Assembly (NCBI RefSeq): GCF_900142605.1
Contig: NZ_FRBL01000001.1
Location: forward strand, 62,001 to 126,000
Source: Chitinophaga jiangningensis
GTDB taxonomy: Bacteria; Bacteroidota; Bacteroidia; Chitinophagales; Chitinophagaceae
DNA: 64,000 nt
Direction: 5' to 3'
Position numbers and translations under genes: made by a program. Positions 8,380 through 17,306 of this stretch are shown here, one piece after another (position 1 is the stretch's first letter; each line of letters starts with the position of its first letter). The notes beneath the pieces are model-generated. The model had not been told where the DNA came from. It saw only the letters and a list, made by a program, of their open reading frames with translations, and did not search any database.

Positions 8380-10215
8380 ATGTGTGGAATCGTAGCTTAT
8401 ATCGGGCAGCGTGAAGCTTATCCGATCGTATTGAAAGGCCTAAAGAGACTGGAATACCGCGGGTATGACAGCGCAGGAGTTGCTATCATCAATGATGGAC
8501 TCAAAATCTATAAGAAAAAAGACAAAGTGGCTGCACTGGAAGAATACGCTTCCAGCAAAGATATGCGTAGCCACATCGCCATCGGACACACCCGTTGGGC
8601 GACTCATGGAGAACCCTGCGACCGTAACGCCCACCCTCACAAATCCGGCGACGGCAAATTAGCAATGGTGCACAATGGCATCATCGAAAACTATGTACAG
8701 CTCAAGCAGGAGCTGGAAAGTAAAGGGCATGTATTCGAGAGTGATACGGATACCGAAGTACTGCTTCACTTCATCGAAGAGATTAAAAAAAGCAATAACT
8801 CCACCCTGGAAGAAGCCTTACGCATCGCACTGAAACGTGTAGTGGGCGCCTACGTAATTGTACTGATTGATGAAGATAATCCTGACACGCTCATCGCTGC
8901 GCGTAAAGGTAGTCCGCTCGTGATCGGCGTGGGTAAAGGTGAACACTTCCTCGCTTCAGATGCCTCTCCTATCGTGGAATACACGAAAGAAGTAGTGTAC
9001 GTAAATGACTACGAAATTGCTATCATCAAAGCCGATGAACTGATTCTTAAAAACATCAGCAACGAGCGGCAAACGCCCTACATTCAGAAATTGGATATCG
9101 ACCTGGCAGCCATCGAAAAAGGTGGGTATGACCACTTCATGCTGAAAGAAATATTTGAGCAGCCGCAAACCATACACGACAGCCTGCGTGGCCGTTTGGA
9201 TGCACCTAAAGGCACTCTCACCCTCGGTGGTATCCGGGAGCATATGGACCTGCTTAAAAATGCCAAACGCATTATCATTGTGGCCTGCGGAACCTCCTGG
9301 CATGCCGGGCTGGTAGCAGAGTACATGATCGAAGAACTTTGCCGTATACCTGTTGAAGTCGAATATGCTTCCGAGTTCCGTTATCGTAACCCGGTAATTG
9401 GTCAGGGAGATGTTATCATCGCGGTATCACAATCCGGCGAAACGGCCGACACCCTGGTGGCTATAGAAAGTGCCAAGCAAAAAGGCGCTATCATTTTGGG
9501 CGTATGTAACGTAGTAGGTTCTTCTATTGCACGTATGTCGGACGCCGGCGCTTACACGCACGCAGGCCCTGAGATCGGTGTTGCCTCTACGAAAGCATTC
9601 ACTGCACAGCTGACTGTACTGGCATTGATTGGGCTGAAAGTAGCGATGGAAAGAGGTTCTATCAGCGGCCAGCGCTTCCAGCACCTGCTCAACGAAATGG
9701 ACCAGGTATCTAAAAAAGTGGCTATTGCCCTGAAATTAAATGACCACGTAAAAGAAATTGCAGAGAAATATAAAGATGCCCGCGACTTCCTTTACCTCGG
9801 CCGTGGATACAACTTCCCGGTAGCACTGGAAGGCGCATTGAAACTGAAAGAGATTTCTTATATCCATGCAGAAGGTTATCCTGCTGCGGAAATGAAGCAT
9901 GGTCCTATCGCACTGGTAGATGAAAATCTACCCGTAGTGATTGTGGCTACAAAAGATAGTTTCTACGAAAAAGTAGTAAGTAACATTCAGGAGATTAAAG
10001 CCCGTAAAGGCAAGGTGATCGCGGTAGTAACCGAAGGCGACACCACTATCCCTCCTATGGTTGATGACGTAATTGTGGTACCTGCAGCAGATGAACTGGT
10101 GGCACCAATCATTAGTGTTATACCTTTACAGTTACTCGCTTATCACATCGGTGTATCCAAAGGATACGATGTGGACAAGCCACGTAACCTTGCGAAGAGT
10201 GTAACAGTAGAATAG
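8380..10215 (+). CDS. glmS: Glutamine-fructose-6-phosphate aminotransferase (isomerising)
   Basis: Makes glucosamine-6-phosphate from fructose-6-phosphate and glutamine, the entry step to UDP-GlcNAc for peptidoglycan and lipid A. Full length at 611 residues. Cys2 (MCGIVAYIG) is the glutaminase nucleophile after removal of Met. The class II glutaminase domain covers about 1-240, with GHTRWATHGEP and HNGIIENY. Two SIS isomerase domains follow, with CGTSWHAG and SQSGETADTL in the first. The C-terminus DKPRNLAKSVTVE is the standard family ending. It is followed after 16 bp by a DUF4954 gene, so the two form an operon. Confidence 0.98.
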   Translation: MCGIVAYIGQREAYPIVLKGLKRLEYRGYDSAGVAIINDGLKIYKKKDKVAALEEYASSKDMRSHIAIGHTRWATHGEPCDRNAHPHKSGDGKLAMVHNGIIENYVQLKQELESKGHVFESDTDTEVLLHFIEEIKKSNNSTLEEALRIALKRVVGAYVIVLIDEDNPDTLIAARKGSPLVIGVGKGEHFLASDASPIVEYTKEVVYVNDYEIAIIKADELILKNISNERQTPYIQKLDIDLAAIEKGGYDHFMLKEIFEQPQTIHDSLRGRLDAPKGTLTLGGIREHMDLLKNAKRIIIVACGTSWHAGLVAEYMIEELCRIPVEVEYASEFRYRNPVIGQGDVIIAVSQSGETADTLVAIESAKQKGAIILGVCNVVGSSIARMSDAGAYTHAGPEIGVASTKAFTAQLTVLALIGLKVAMERGSISGQRFQHLLNEMDQVSKKVAIALKLNDHVKEIAEKYKDARDFLYLGRGYNFPVALEGALKLKEISYIHAEGYPAAEMKHGPIALVDENLPVVIVATKDSFYEKVVSNIQEIKARKGKVIAVVTEGDTTIPPMVDDVIVVPAADELVAPIISVIPLQLLAYHIGVSKGYDVDKPRNLAKSVTVE

Positions 10216-10231
10216 ACTTAAGAAAGTATCC

Positions 10232-12433
10232 ATGAACAACATCCGAAAAATGCCCCTGGCAGGCCTGGGGTATAACTTTATCGAAGATGCACTTCCAAAA
10301 GGTAAGGACGAGTACTACCTGCGCAATGAGCAATGGCAGAGCAAGGACCAGTTTCGCCAGCTTACCGCGTATGAAATAGAGACGCTTGTCCGCAACGACA
10401 ACACCTCTGACAACTGGAACAACATCTTCGTATCCAATGAATTTAATCCGCAGCTGGTACAGCACTGTCACTTTTTCGGGATGGTGCGCATCGGCAAGCT
10501 GGAGCCTTATTACCTGGAATACCGCAACCTCAAACTGCCGGTAGGCCTGTATAACAGCACCATCTGCGCCTGCGATTTCGGCGACAATGTAGTGGTACAT
10601 AACGTTAACTATTTGTCGCACTACATCCTTGGAAATGAAGTGATCGTTGCCAACGTAAACGAAATGGTTACTTCTGATGTTGCTAAATTTGGCAATGGTA
10701 TTGTAAAGAGCAATGAGCCTGAAAACCTGCGCATTGAACTGGAATTATGTAATGAAAACGGCGGGCGTGCCGTATTACCTTTTGATGGTATGCTGCCCGG
10801 TGATGCTTACCTGTGGACCCGCAACCGCGACGACATACAGTTACAGCAACAGTTCCGCACCTTCACAGAAAAACAGTTCGATAAACGCAGAGGTTATTAC
10901 GGCATGGTGGGCGACCGCACAGTGATTAAAAACTGCCGGATGATCAAAGACGTTACCATCGGCACGGATGCTTACCTTAAAGGCGCCAACAAACTGAAGA
11001 ACCTCACCATCAAAAGTACGGCAGAAGCCCGTTCCCAGATAGGTGAAGGTACCGAAATGGTGAATGGCATCGTAGGTTACGGCTGCCGCATCTTCTATGG
11101 TGTGAAAGCGGTGCGTTTTATTATGGCTTCTCACAGCCAGCTGAAATATGGTGCCCGGCTGATCAACTCCTACCTGGGTAACAACTCTACCATCTCCTGC
11201 TGCGAAGTATTGAATTCACTGATATTTCCGGCACATGAACAGCACCATAACAACTCCTTCCTCTGTGCATCCATGATCATGGGGCAGAGTAATATGGCGG
11301 CTGGTGCTACCGTAGGTTCCAACCACAATTCCCGCGGGGCTGACGGTGAAATCATTGCCGGCAGAGGGTTCTGGCCGGGTTTATGCGTAAGTCTGAAACA
11401 CAATTCACAGTTTGCCAACTTCACGCTGATTTCAAAAGGTAATTATCTTTCTGAACTGAATATACCCATTCCGTTTAGTTTAGTCAGTAACGATGAGCAC
11501 GAAAACGTGCTCCAGATCATGCCCGGTTACTGGTTCCTGTACAACATGTACGCCATTGCCCGCAATTCCTGGAAGTATGTGGACCGCGATAAAAGGATCG
11601 ATAAAAAACAGCTCATTGAATATGATTTTCTCGCACCGGATTCCGTTGAAGAAATGTTTACCGCGCTGGCAATTATGGAAATCGCCACTGCCAAAGCATG
11701 GTATGCTCTTCCGGAAAATGAGCCCAGGAAAACCTTAACAGACAAAGATCTTCGTAAAAAAGGAAAAGAGCTGCTGCTGGAAAAGCCCGAGGATGTTAGC
11801 CGACTCACCATCTACGCCGAAGGTATGGAAAACAGCCACCGCAAAACGGTGCTTACCAAAGTGCATAAAGCATATCCGATCTTCAGGGAGCTGATCGTAC
11901 TATATGGTATCAAAAATATCATTGCAGCCGCCAAGCCTTCATTTGTGGCATTACAGGCAGCTATCAAAACTGCGAAACGTACGCCATGGGTAAACGTAGG
12001 CGGCCAGCTGATGAAAGCCGATACTGTAGACGGGCTCAAACAGCGCATCCGTAAAAACCGTATCAGCAGCTGGGATCAGCTGCATGATGCCTACCGTGAA
12101 ATAGGGAAGGAATATGCTGCTGATAAACTGCAACATGCCGTAGCCAGTATGCTGGAAATTAAAGAGGTGCCACTGAAAAATTTCAGTACCGAACATTTAC
12201 AGCAATGGCTGGTGGATAGTGTTGCTACCATGGAATGGATGGCAGAAGGGATTTTCAAATCCAGGGAAAAAGATTACAAAAATCCTTTCCGTAAAATGAC
12301 TTACAGTAATGAGAAGGAAATGGATATTGTAGTGGGCAGCCTGGAGAATAATAGTTTCATTAATGCTACTAAAGAAGAGCTCGAAACGTATAAGGAGAAA
12401 GTAAGGAGAACGATTATTGATTGGGAACTATAA
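10232..12433 (+). CDS. DUF4954 family protein with left-handed beta-helix repeats
   Basis: Protein of 733 residues that I recognise as the Bacteroidota DUF4954 family. The middle (about 100-380) is rich in short hexapeptide-like turns such as LGNEVIVANVNEMV, IKNCRMIKDVTIG and LINSYLGNNSTISCCEVLNS, typical of left-handed beta-helix acyltransferases and nucleotidyltransferases. The C-terminal 300 residues are helical and charged. It sits 16 bp after glmS, so a role in amino-sugar or sugar-nucleotide metabolism is a fair guess but is not shown by any catalytic motif. No signal peptide, so it is cytoplasmic. Confidence 0.8.
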   Translation: MNNIRKMPLAGLGYNFIEDALPKGKDEYYLRNEQWQSKDQFRQLTAYEIETLVRNDNTSDNWNNIFVSNEFNPQLVQHCHFFGMVRIGKLEPYYLEYRNLKLPVGLYNSTICACDFGDNVVVHNVNYLSHYILGNEVIVANVNEMVTSDVAKFGNGIVKSNEPENLRIELELCNENGGRAVLPFDGMLPGDAYLWTRNRDDIQLQQQFRTFTEKQFDKRRGYYGMVGDRTVIKNCRMIKDVTIGTDAYLKGANKLKNLTIKSTAEARSQIGEGTEMVNGIVGYGCRIFYGVKAVRFIMASHSQLKYGARLINSYLGNNSTISCCEVLNSLIFPAHEQHHNNSFLCASMIMGQSNMAAGATVGSNHNSRGADGEIIAGRGFWPGLCVSLKHNSQFANFTLISKGNYLSELNIPIPFSLVSNDEHENVLQIMPGYWFLYNMYAIARNSWKYVDRDKRIDKKQLIEYDFLAPDSVEEMFTALAIMEIATAKAWYALPENEPRKTLTDKDLRKKGKELLLEKPEDVSRLTIYAEGMENSHRKTVLTKVHKAYPIFRELIVLYGIKNIIAAAKPSFVALQAAIKTAKRTPWVNVGGQLMKADTVDGLKQRIRKNRISSWDQLHDAYREIGKEYAADKLQHAVASMLEIKEVPLKNFSTEHLQQWLVDSVATMEWMAEGIFKSREKDYKNPFRKMTYSNEKEMDIVVGSLENNSFINATKEELETYKEKVRRTIIDWEL

Positions 12434-12534
12434 CTGTCAGAATGTTTTTTATAAAAACGCGACGGCCGTATCTCCTTGCGATCTTTTTTGCTCGCCAAGG
12501 AGGTAAGCAGCAAAGGTTTTACTTTTGTTTTTAA

Positions 12535-12609
12535 GCGAAGGGGAACAGGGCCTGCGGCCCTGTTCCCCTTCGCAATTTCATCCGGGCCTTCGGCCCGGAT
12601 GAAATTGCG
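12535..12609. repeat. REP-like double hairpin element
   Basis: Two perfect 18-bp stem-loops share three bases. The first has arms 12535-12552 and 12556-12573 with loop TGC. The second has arms 12571-12588 and 12592-12609 with loop TTC. Both loops are closed by C and G, giving UNCG-type tetraloops (cUGCGg, cUUCGg). A third, imperfect hairpin lies at about 12472-12502. Similar double hairpins flank the VanX-like gene at 21.2 and 22.0 kb. The first hairpins may also terminate the glmS-DUF4954 transcript. Confidence 0.7.
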
Positions 12610-12637
12610 AAACAAGCAGGATAAAACCGTACTTTTG
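12605..12637 (+). promoter_or_regulatory. Putative promoter of tag
   Basis: The -7 box TACTTTTG (12630-12637) fits TAnnTTTG and is 17 bp before the ATG. A TTG at 12605-12607, inside the second REP-like stem, lies 22 bp upstream and may be the -33 element. Confidence 0.45.
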
Positions 12638-12654
12638 AAGTTAATCTTACTCCA

Positions 12655-13224
12655 ATGGCAACAACAGAAAAAGTACGCTGTGGCTGGTGTACAAAAGATC
12701 AGCTCTATATAGATTATCACGACAGCGAATGGGGCACCCCACAGCACGACGATGTGCATTTGTTTGAAATGCTTAACCTGGAAGGTGCACAGGCCGGCCT
12801 CAGTTGGTTCACCGTGCTTACTAAAAGAGAAAATTACCGCAAAGCATTCGACCAGTGGAATGCAAAAAAGATCGCGAAGTACGATGAAAAAAAGGTGGAA
12901 GAACTGATGCAGAATGCCGGCATTATCAGGAACCGCTTAAAGATCAACTCCACAATCGGCAATGCAAAAGCATTTCTTGCGGTGCAGAAAGAGTTTGGTT
13001 CATTTGATCAATATATCTGGTCGTTTGTAAATCATAAGCCTGTTAACAACAAATTCAGGTCCCTGAGCGAAGTACCGGCTAAAACAGCGGTATCAGATGC
13101 TATGAGTAAAGATCTCCTGAAGCGGGGATTTAAATTTGTGGGTAGCACTATCTGTTACGCCTATATGCAGGCAACCGGCATGGTAAACGACCATGTGGCC
13201 GGCTGCTGGAAGGCAAAGAAATAA
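12655..13224 (+). CDS. tag: DNA-3-methyladenine glycosylase I
   Basis: Removes 3-methyladenine from alkylated DNA and starts base excision repair. Full length at 189 residues. The N-terminal RCGWCTKDQLYIDYHDSEWG, the LEGAQAGLSWFTVLTKRENY substrate pocket and the C-terminal NDHVAGC are all present. The N-terminal Cys and His with the C-terminal His and Cys form the structural zinc site of this family. It converges directly on the MbnH-like gene: the two coding regions abut at 13224/13225 with no space for a terminator. Confidence 0.95.
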   Translation: MATTEKVRCGWCTKDQLYIDYHDSEWGTPQHDDVHLFEMLNLEGAQAGLSWFTVLTKRENYRKAFDQWNAKKIAKYDEKKVEELMQNAGIIRNRLKINSTIGNAKAFLAVQKEFGSFDQYIWSFVNHKPVNNKFRSLSEVPAKTAVSDAMSKDLLKRGFKFVGSTICYAYMQATGMVNDHVAGCWKAKK

Positions 13225-14286
13225 CTATTGTATAGGCACCTCGCTGAGGGATGGATTTTGCAGCAAGGTATAATCCGTTAAGGTATTCAGGAAAAAGTAG
13301 AGTTGTCGCTTTTCAGCGTCTGTCAATGGTATGCCATTCTTAACCAGCGGGTCAGTTGTAGCCGTTACCACTACCCCGTGGTCATAGAAATCAAATACCT
13401 GGTAGATGTCGTAAAAGCGGCCATCATGCATATAAGGTTGACTTTTCAGCACATTCCGCAAGGTAGGTACTTTGAATTTGAGGTAGTCGGCGGTATTGTT
13501 GGTGATGCGCATCCGGCCTACATCCTGGAGCACGTTTATCGGCAAACCGTTGCTGCGGTAGGTTTGATCGGTAAAGAGGGGTTCTTTATGGCAGGCGGCG
13601 CATTTCTGCTGAAACACCGTATAGCCGGCCTGTTCTTCAGGTGAGAAGGTGGCCCCTCCTACTTTGTTAATAACACTATCGTATTTTGAATTGCCGGACA
13701 CCATGGTAGCCACAAATTGTGTAATAGCCCGGAACATGCGCTGGCTGGTCACCTCCTCTGTACCAAAGGCTGCCAGGAACATTTTGCGATAGTTTGGATC
13801 TCCCTGCATTTTTTTCAACAGCTCCTTCAGGTCCACTCCCATTTCATTAGGATCAGTAAGTGGCGTGAGTGGTTGTATTTCCAGGTTATTCACCCCGCCA
13901 TCCCACATAAATGCTTTCATATAGATCATGTTGAAGATGCCGGGCACGGTTCGGGTTCCCTGGCGCCCCAATACACCATGACTGAGCGCGTGATCGAAGT
14001 GGCCGAAGCCTGCAAACTGCTGATGGCAGAAACCACAGGAGATGGTACTGTCGGCGGAGAGGCGGAAGTCATAGAAAAGATACCTCCCCAGCGCAATCCC
14101 TTCTTTGGTAAGCGGGTTTTGGGAGAAGTCGTACACAGGGTCGGGAAAGCCCGCAGGCAGCTGCAACGTTACCGGCTGTGGTAACGGAGTGGTACCGGTG
14201 TTACCAGCGCTGTCCTTTTTACAGGCGTGTGCCAGCAGTATTACCAGGCATACCAGGCCTGCGATGTATGTAATTTTCCGATTCAT
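13225..14286 (-). CDS. Di-haem cytochrome c peroxidase / MbnH-like lipoprotein
   Basis: Protein of 353 residues with a lipoprotein signal (lipobox LAHAC, Cys22). Two haem c sites are present, CGFCH at 84-88 and CAACH at 229-233, in the order seen in MauG/CcpA-type di-haem enzymes. It lies 18 bp after an MbnP-like gene on the same strand. In the characterised pair, MbnH oxidises a tryptophan of MbnP to kynurenine and creates a copper site. That pairing makes the MbnH assignment stronger than a generic peroxide-detoxifying peroxidase, which remains the alternative. It is exported and lipid-anchored in the cell envelope. Confidence 0.85.
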   Translation of the reverse strand: MNRKITYIAGLVCLVILLAHACKKDSAGNTGTTPLPQPVTLQLPAGFPDPVYDFSQNPLTKEGIALGRYLFYDFRLSADSTISCGFCHQQFAGFGHFDHALSHGVLGRQGTRTVPGIFNMIYMKAFMWDGGVNNLEIQPLTPLTDPNEMGVDLKELLKKMQGDPNYRKMFLAAFGTEEVTSQRMFRAITQFVATMVSGNSKYDSVINKVGGATFSPEEQAGYTVFQQKCAACHKEPLFTDQTYRSNGLPINVLQDVGRMRITNNTADYLKFKVPTLRNVLKSQPYMHDGRFYDIYQVFDFYDHGVVVTATTDPLVKNGIPLTDAEKRQLYFFLNTLTDYTLLQNPSLSEVPIQ

Positions 14287-14304
14287 AGGGTTGTGAATAC
14301 CTGC

Positions 14305-15093
14305 TTAATTGGCTACTGTCATAACAGTAAACATCTGCTGATAGTTTTCTGCAATTTTCAAAGCGTCTGTTCCGGCTGCCATTACGATGGTGGTGGTAGC
14401 AAAGCTGATTGCATTAGGGGCATCCAGCCATTTGCCGGCATCCGCCCGGAAGCTGAGTTTTGGCTGTGTGCCTTTTGCCACTATTGCGGTAACAGGTAAA
14501 TTTAGCGTAACGGTTTTCAGGGCATTATAGGGAAATTTAAATCCGCCTATATGCAACTGGAATTCCTTCAGGGCAGTGGGAGCTGCCGGAGAGTTGCCTT
14601 CCAGCTTAGCCATGATATACCCACTGTTCCAGGTCCAGAACATGCCATTTTCCGGGGCTAACGCGCCCGCCTGCACGCCGCTCACGTTGCGGATACTGTC
14701 CACCCCGATCAGCCACCTGATAGCCGTATAACGGCCCACTGGCACACTATCCAATATTATTTTTTTGGTAGAATCTATGGCATCATCTACCAGGAAATAC
14801 CGTGGAGGCAGGGTGGTTACCTTTCCGGAACTGTCCACCAGTTGGAAATTGCTGATATAGTAAAGGAATTTGGAAATCGTATAGGTTTCCCTGGCAGCAT
14901 TGGTATATGTGCCGGCATTACGCTGTAACGGTACATTACCTACGTAGTTGCTGAAGGAGAGCTGCAGGGAGGAGTAAGTGGCGGGTGGTACTATCGTTTG
15001 GTTGTTCTCTGATTTTGAGCAGGCCATCAGGGAGAGGATGCCGCTAAAACTCAGGATAGTAAAGGTTCTGGAACGAAAAATCCGCAAAATCAT
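14305..15093 (-). CDS. MbnP-like lipoprotein, putative copper-binding partner of the di-haem enzyme
   Basis: Protein of 262 residues with a lipoprotein signal ending in lipobox LMAC (about residue 24). The body fits the MbnP family: a beta-rich fold with the conserved aromatic segment GMFWTWNSGYIMAKLEG, whose tryptophans are candidates for oxidation. The following gene encodes a MbnH-like di-haem enzyme. The start codon (15091-15093) lies inside the 3' arm of a 16-bp hairpin, which may limit translation. No other Met fits as a start for a signal peptide. Confidence 0.8.
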   Translation of the reverse strand: MILRIFRSRTFTILSFSGILSLMACSKSENNQTIVPPATYSSLQLSFSNYVGNVPLQRNAGTYTNAARETYTISKFLYYISNFQLVDSSGKVTTLPPRYFLVDDAIDSTKKIILDSVPVGRYTAIRWLIGVDSIRNVSGVQAGALAPENGMFWTWNSGYIMAKLEGNSPAAPTALKEFQLHIGGFKFPYNALKTVTLNLPVTAIVAKGTQPKLSFRADAGKWLDAPNAISFATTTIVMAAGTDALKIAENYQQMFTVMTVAN

Positions 15094-15139
15094 GGTGTTC
15101 CTTTTTGTTATCAGGAAGGTACGATGATTTTGCGGATTT
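15078..15139 (-). promoter_or_regulatory. Hairpin burying the MbnP start codon, or terminator of the fucose operon
   Basis: Perfect 16-bp inverted repeat with arms 15124-15139 and 15078-15093 and a 30-base loop. On the minus strand the second arm begins exactly with the ATG of the MbnP gene. The stem is followed by TTTTT, so it could also stop transcripts coming from fucP, which ends at 15154. Both roles may apply. Confidence 0.6.
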
Positions 15140-15153
15140 CAGTGATATATTAA

Positions 15154-16461
15154 CTAACGGGGAAGCTGGTCGAGCTTATAACCTTTGGTACCAAACCATA
15201 CCACTACAGCAAAGCAGATCAGCGGTACGACGTAGGCCATCTGGATATTGGAGATATCGGAGATATAGCCCATCAGCGGTGGACAGATGGCACCACCAAC
15301 GATAGACATTACCAGCAAAGAAGAGCCGAATTTAGTATCTCCCCCTAACCCTCTTAAACCAAGAGAGAAGATGGTAGGGAACATGATAGACATAAAGAAC
15401 GGCACTGCCAGTACGGCCCCGATAGCAATGTTACCTTTGGTAGTCATGGCCAGCAATATCAATATCACATTGATTAATCCATAAATGGTAAGCAGGACCT
15501 GTGGTTTCACTTTACTCATGAGGAATGTACCGAAGAAGCGACCAATCATAAAGCCCAGTCCGGCAACGCTTCCCAGCAGGAATGCGGCTTCTTTTTCCGG
15601 AATACCGGCGGAAAATTTAGCGAAGCGGATGAAGAAGGCGTTGACACCTACCTGCGCGCCGATATAGCAAAACTGCGCTACTACAGCGGCAATCAGGTGT
15701 TTATGACGGAAGATGGAACCTTTGCGTCCGGTGTTGTCTGCCTGCTCATCTTCCACCTCCTGCACTTCCGGCATTTTGGTAACCATGAATAAGATACTGA
15801 TGAGCAGTACTACCAAACCTATAATTAGGTAAGGTGTTTTAACCGTAGCAGCTTCGCTGTGCAGGTAAGCCTGCAGCTGATCCTGTGTCATGGCAGCCAG
15901 TTCTTCCTTCGAGTGTTCGGTACCGGAGAGAATGAATTTCAGCCCCAGTAGCGGCCCTACTATCGCACCTACTCCATTGAAGGATTGTGCGAGGTTAAGG
16001 CGGATGGTAGCTGTTTCCGGTTTACCAAGGATGGTTACATACGGATTGGCCGCTGTTTCCAGGAAAGTGAGGCCGGAAGCGATTACGAACAATGCCGCAA
16101 GAAAAGCCAGGTACTGACCACTGTTGGCAGCCGGTATAAACAGGAAGGCCCCGGCAGCATACATCAGCAGGCCAAAGATGATCCCTGCTTTGTAACCGAA
16201 TTTGCGCATCACTGCACCCGCAGGCAACGCCATGAGGAAATAGGCAGCAAACACAGCTGAATCAATAAATGAAGATTGCAGGTCTGTAAGCTGACACGCC
16301 TTTTTCAGGTGCGGGATGAGTACGGGACTGAGGTTGTGGATCAGCGCCCATAAAAAGAAAAGACTTGTTACCAGGATAAAAGGGAACAGATAGTTCTGTT
16401 TTTTCCCTCCAGCAGGAGCTGTACTGGCATAGGTGGAATTACTTACTGCGCCTCCGGCCAT
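15154..16461 (-). CDS. fucP: L-fucose:H+ symporter
   Basis: MFS permease of 435 residues with about twelve membrane helices, matching the FucP family. The first helix FLWALIHNLSPVLIPHLKKA is followed by the family's SSFIDSAVFAAYFLMALPAG and the loop MRKFGYKAGI. Later, LLGSVAGLGFMIGRF and SLLVMSIVGGAICPPLMGYI are typical of FucP/GluP sugar permeases. Position as the last gene of a fucose catabolic operon supports L-fucose as substrate. Related members carry glucose, galactose or N-acetylglucosamine. Confidence 0.9.
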   Translation of the reverse strand: MAGGAVSNSTYASTAPAGGKKQNYLFPFILVTSLFFLWALIHNLSPVLIPHLKKACQLTDLQSSFIDSAVFAAYFLMALPAGAVMRKFGYKAGIIFGLLMYAAGAFLFIPAANSGQYLAFLAALFVIASGLTFLETAANPYVTILGKPETATIRLNLAQSFNGVGAIVGPLLGLKFILSGTEHSKEELAAMTQDQLQAYLHSEAATVKTPYLIIGLVVLLISILFMVTKMPEVQEVEDEQADNTGRKGSIFRHKHLIAAVVAQFCYIGAQVGVNAFFIRFAKFSAGIPEKEAAFLLGSVAGLGFMIGRFFGTFLMSKVKPQVLLTIYGLINVILILLAMTTKGNIAIGAVLAVPFFMSIMFPTIFSLGLRGLGGDTKFGSSLLVMSIVGGAICPPLMGYISDISNIQMAYVVPLICFAVVVWFGTKGYKLDQLPR

Positions 16462-16511
16462 AACGAGTTTTTGTGATCAGTGAATGTTTGATTTGTATCA
16501 GTTGAAAGTGC

Positions 16512-17303
16512 CTAGCTGATGGATCTGTCGAGGTGCGTGTAACCTCCGTCAACATAAAGAATCTGTCCGGTTGTATGAGATGATCTTCCGGAGAGCAGGA
16601 ACACGGTGGTGTTGGCGATTTCTTCGGAAGTGGTCATTCTGGTTTCAAATGGAATTTTGGAAGTAATGGCAGCCAGTTTTTCTTTTGGATTAGGGAGAGA
16701 ATTAATCCAGGTTTCGTATAGTGGCGTCCATACTTCAGCGGGGATCACGGTGTTAACGCGGATCGAGTAAGGCAGCAGTTCCACCGCCCATTCGCGGGTA
16801 AGCGCGTTGATAGCTCCTTTGGAAGCTGCGTAGCCGGAGGTGTTACCCTGGCCGGTGGTGGCTACTTTAGAGCCGATGTTCACGATATTACCTTTGGTAG
16901 TTTTCAGGTAAGGCAGGGCGTAGTGGGCCAGGTTGTAGTAGTGCGACAGGTTATTTTGCAGCGATTGCATGAAGCGCTCCGGGCTGCCGCTTTCCAGTCC
17001 TACGCCATCGTTAGCGCCGGCATTGTTTACCAGTCCGTCGATTTTGCCGTAGGCGGCCACAGTAGCGTCGATTACTTTTTTACAATCTTCCACTTTTCCC
17101 AGTTCGGCCTGTACAGCCAGGGCTTTTCCACCATCTGCGATGATTGCGTTAGCAGTTTTTTCGTTGTCAGCAGCGTTGCGGCCAGCGATCACGGCGATGC
17201 CGCCTTCCTGTGCAATAATGCGGCTGATAGCTTCTCCGATTCCTTTAGCTCCGCCTGTAACGATAATCACTTTATCCTGTAATCCTAAATCCATTGTACT
17301 CAA
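16512..17303 (-). CDS. SDR oxidoreductase, probable L-fucose dehydrogenase
   Basis: Short-chain dehydrogenase of 263 residues. The cofactor motif TGGAKGIG is near residue 16, NNAG near 91 and the catalytic YAASK near 158 with an upstream Ser in NIGSK. The segment VIPAEVWTPLYETWI after the catalytic helix is typical of the SDR members that oxidise L-fucose to L-fuconolactone. It lies 3 bp downstream of the lactonase gene and before fucP, so the operon supports this step. Which of the two SDRs here acts on fucose and which on the 3-deoxy acid is inferred. Confidence 0.82.
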   Translation of the reverse strand: MSTMDLGLQDKVIIVTGGAKGIGEAISRIIAQEGGIAVIAGRNAADNEKTANAIIADGGKALAVQAELGKVEDCKKVIDATVAAYGKIDGLVNNAGANDGVGLESGSPERFMQSLQNNLSHYYNLAHYALPYLKTTKGNIVNIGSKVATTGQGNTSGYAASKGAINALTREWAVELLPYSIRVNTVIPAEVWTPLYETWINSLPNPKEKLAAITSKIPFETRMTTSEEIANTTVFLLSGRSSHTTGQILYVDGGYTHLDRSIS

Positions 17304-17306
17304 TAA

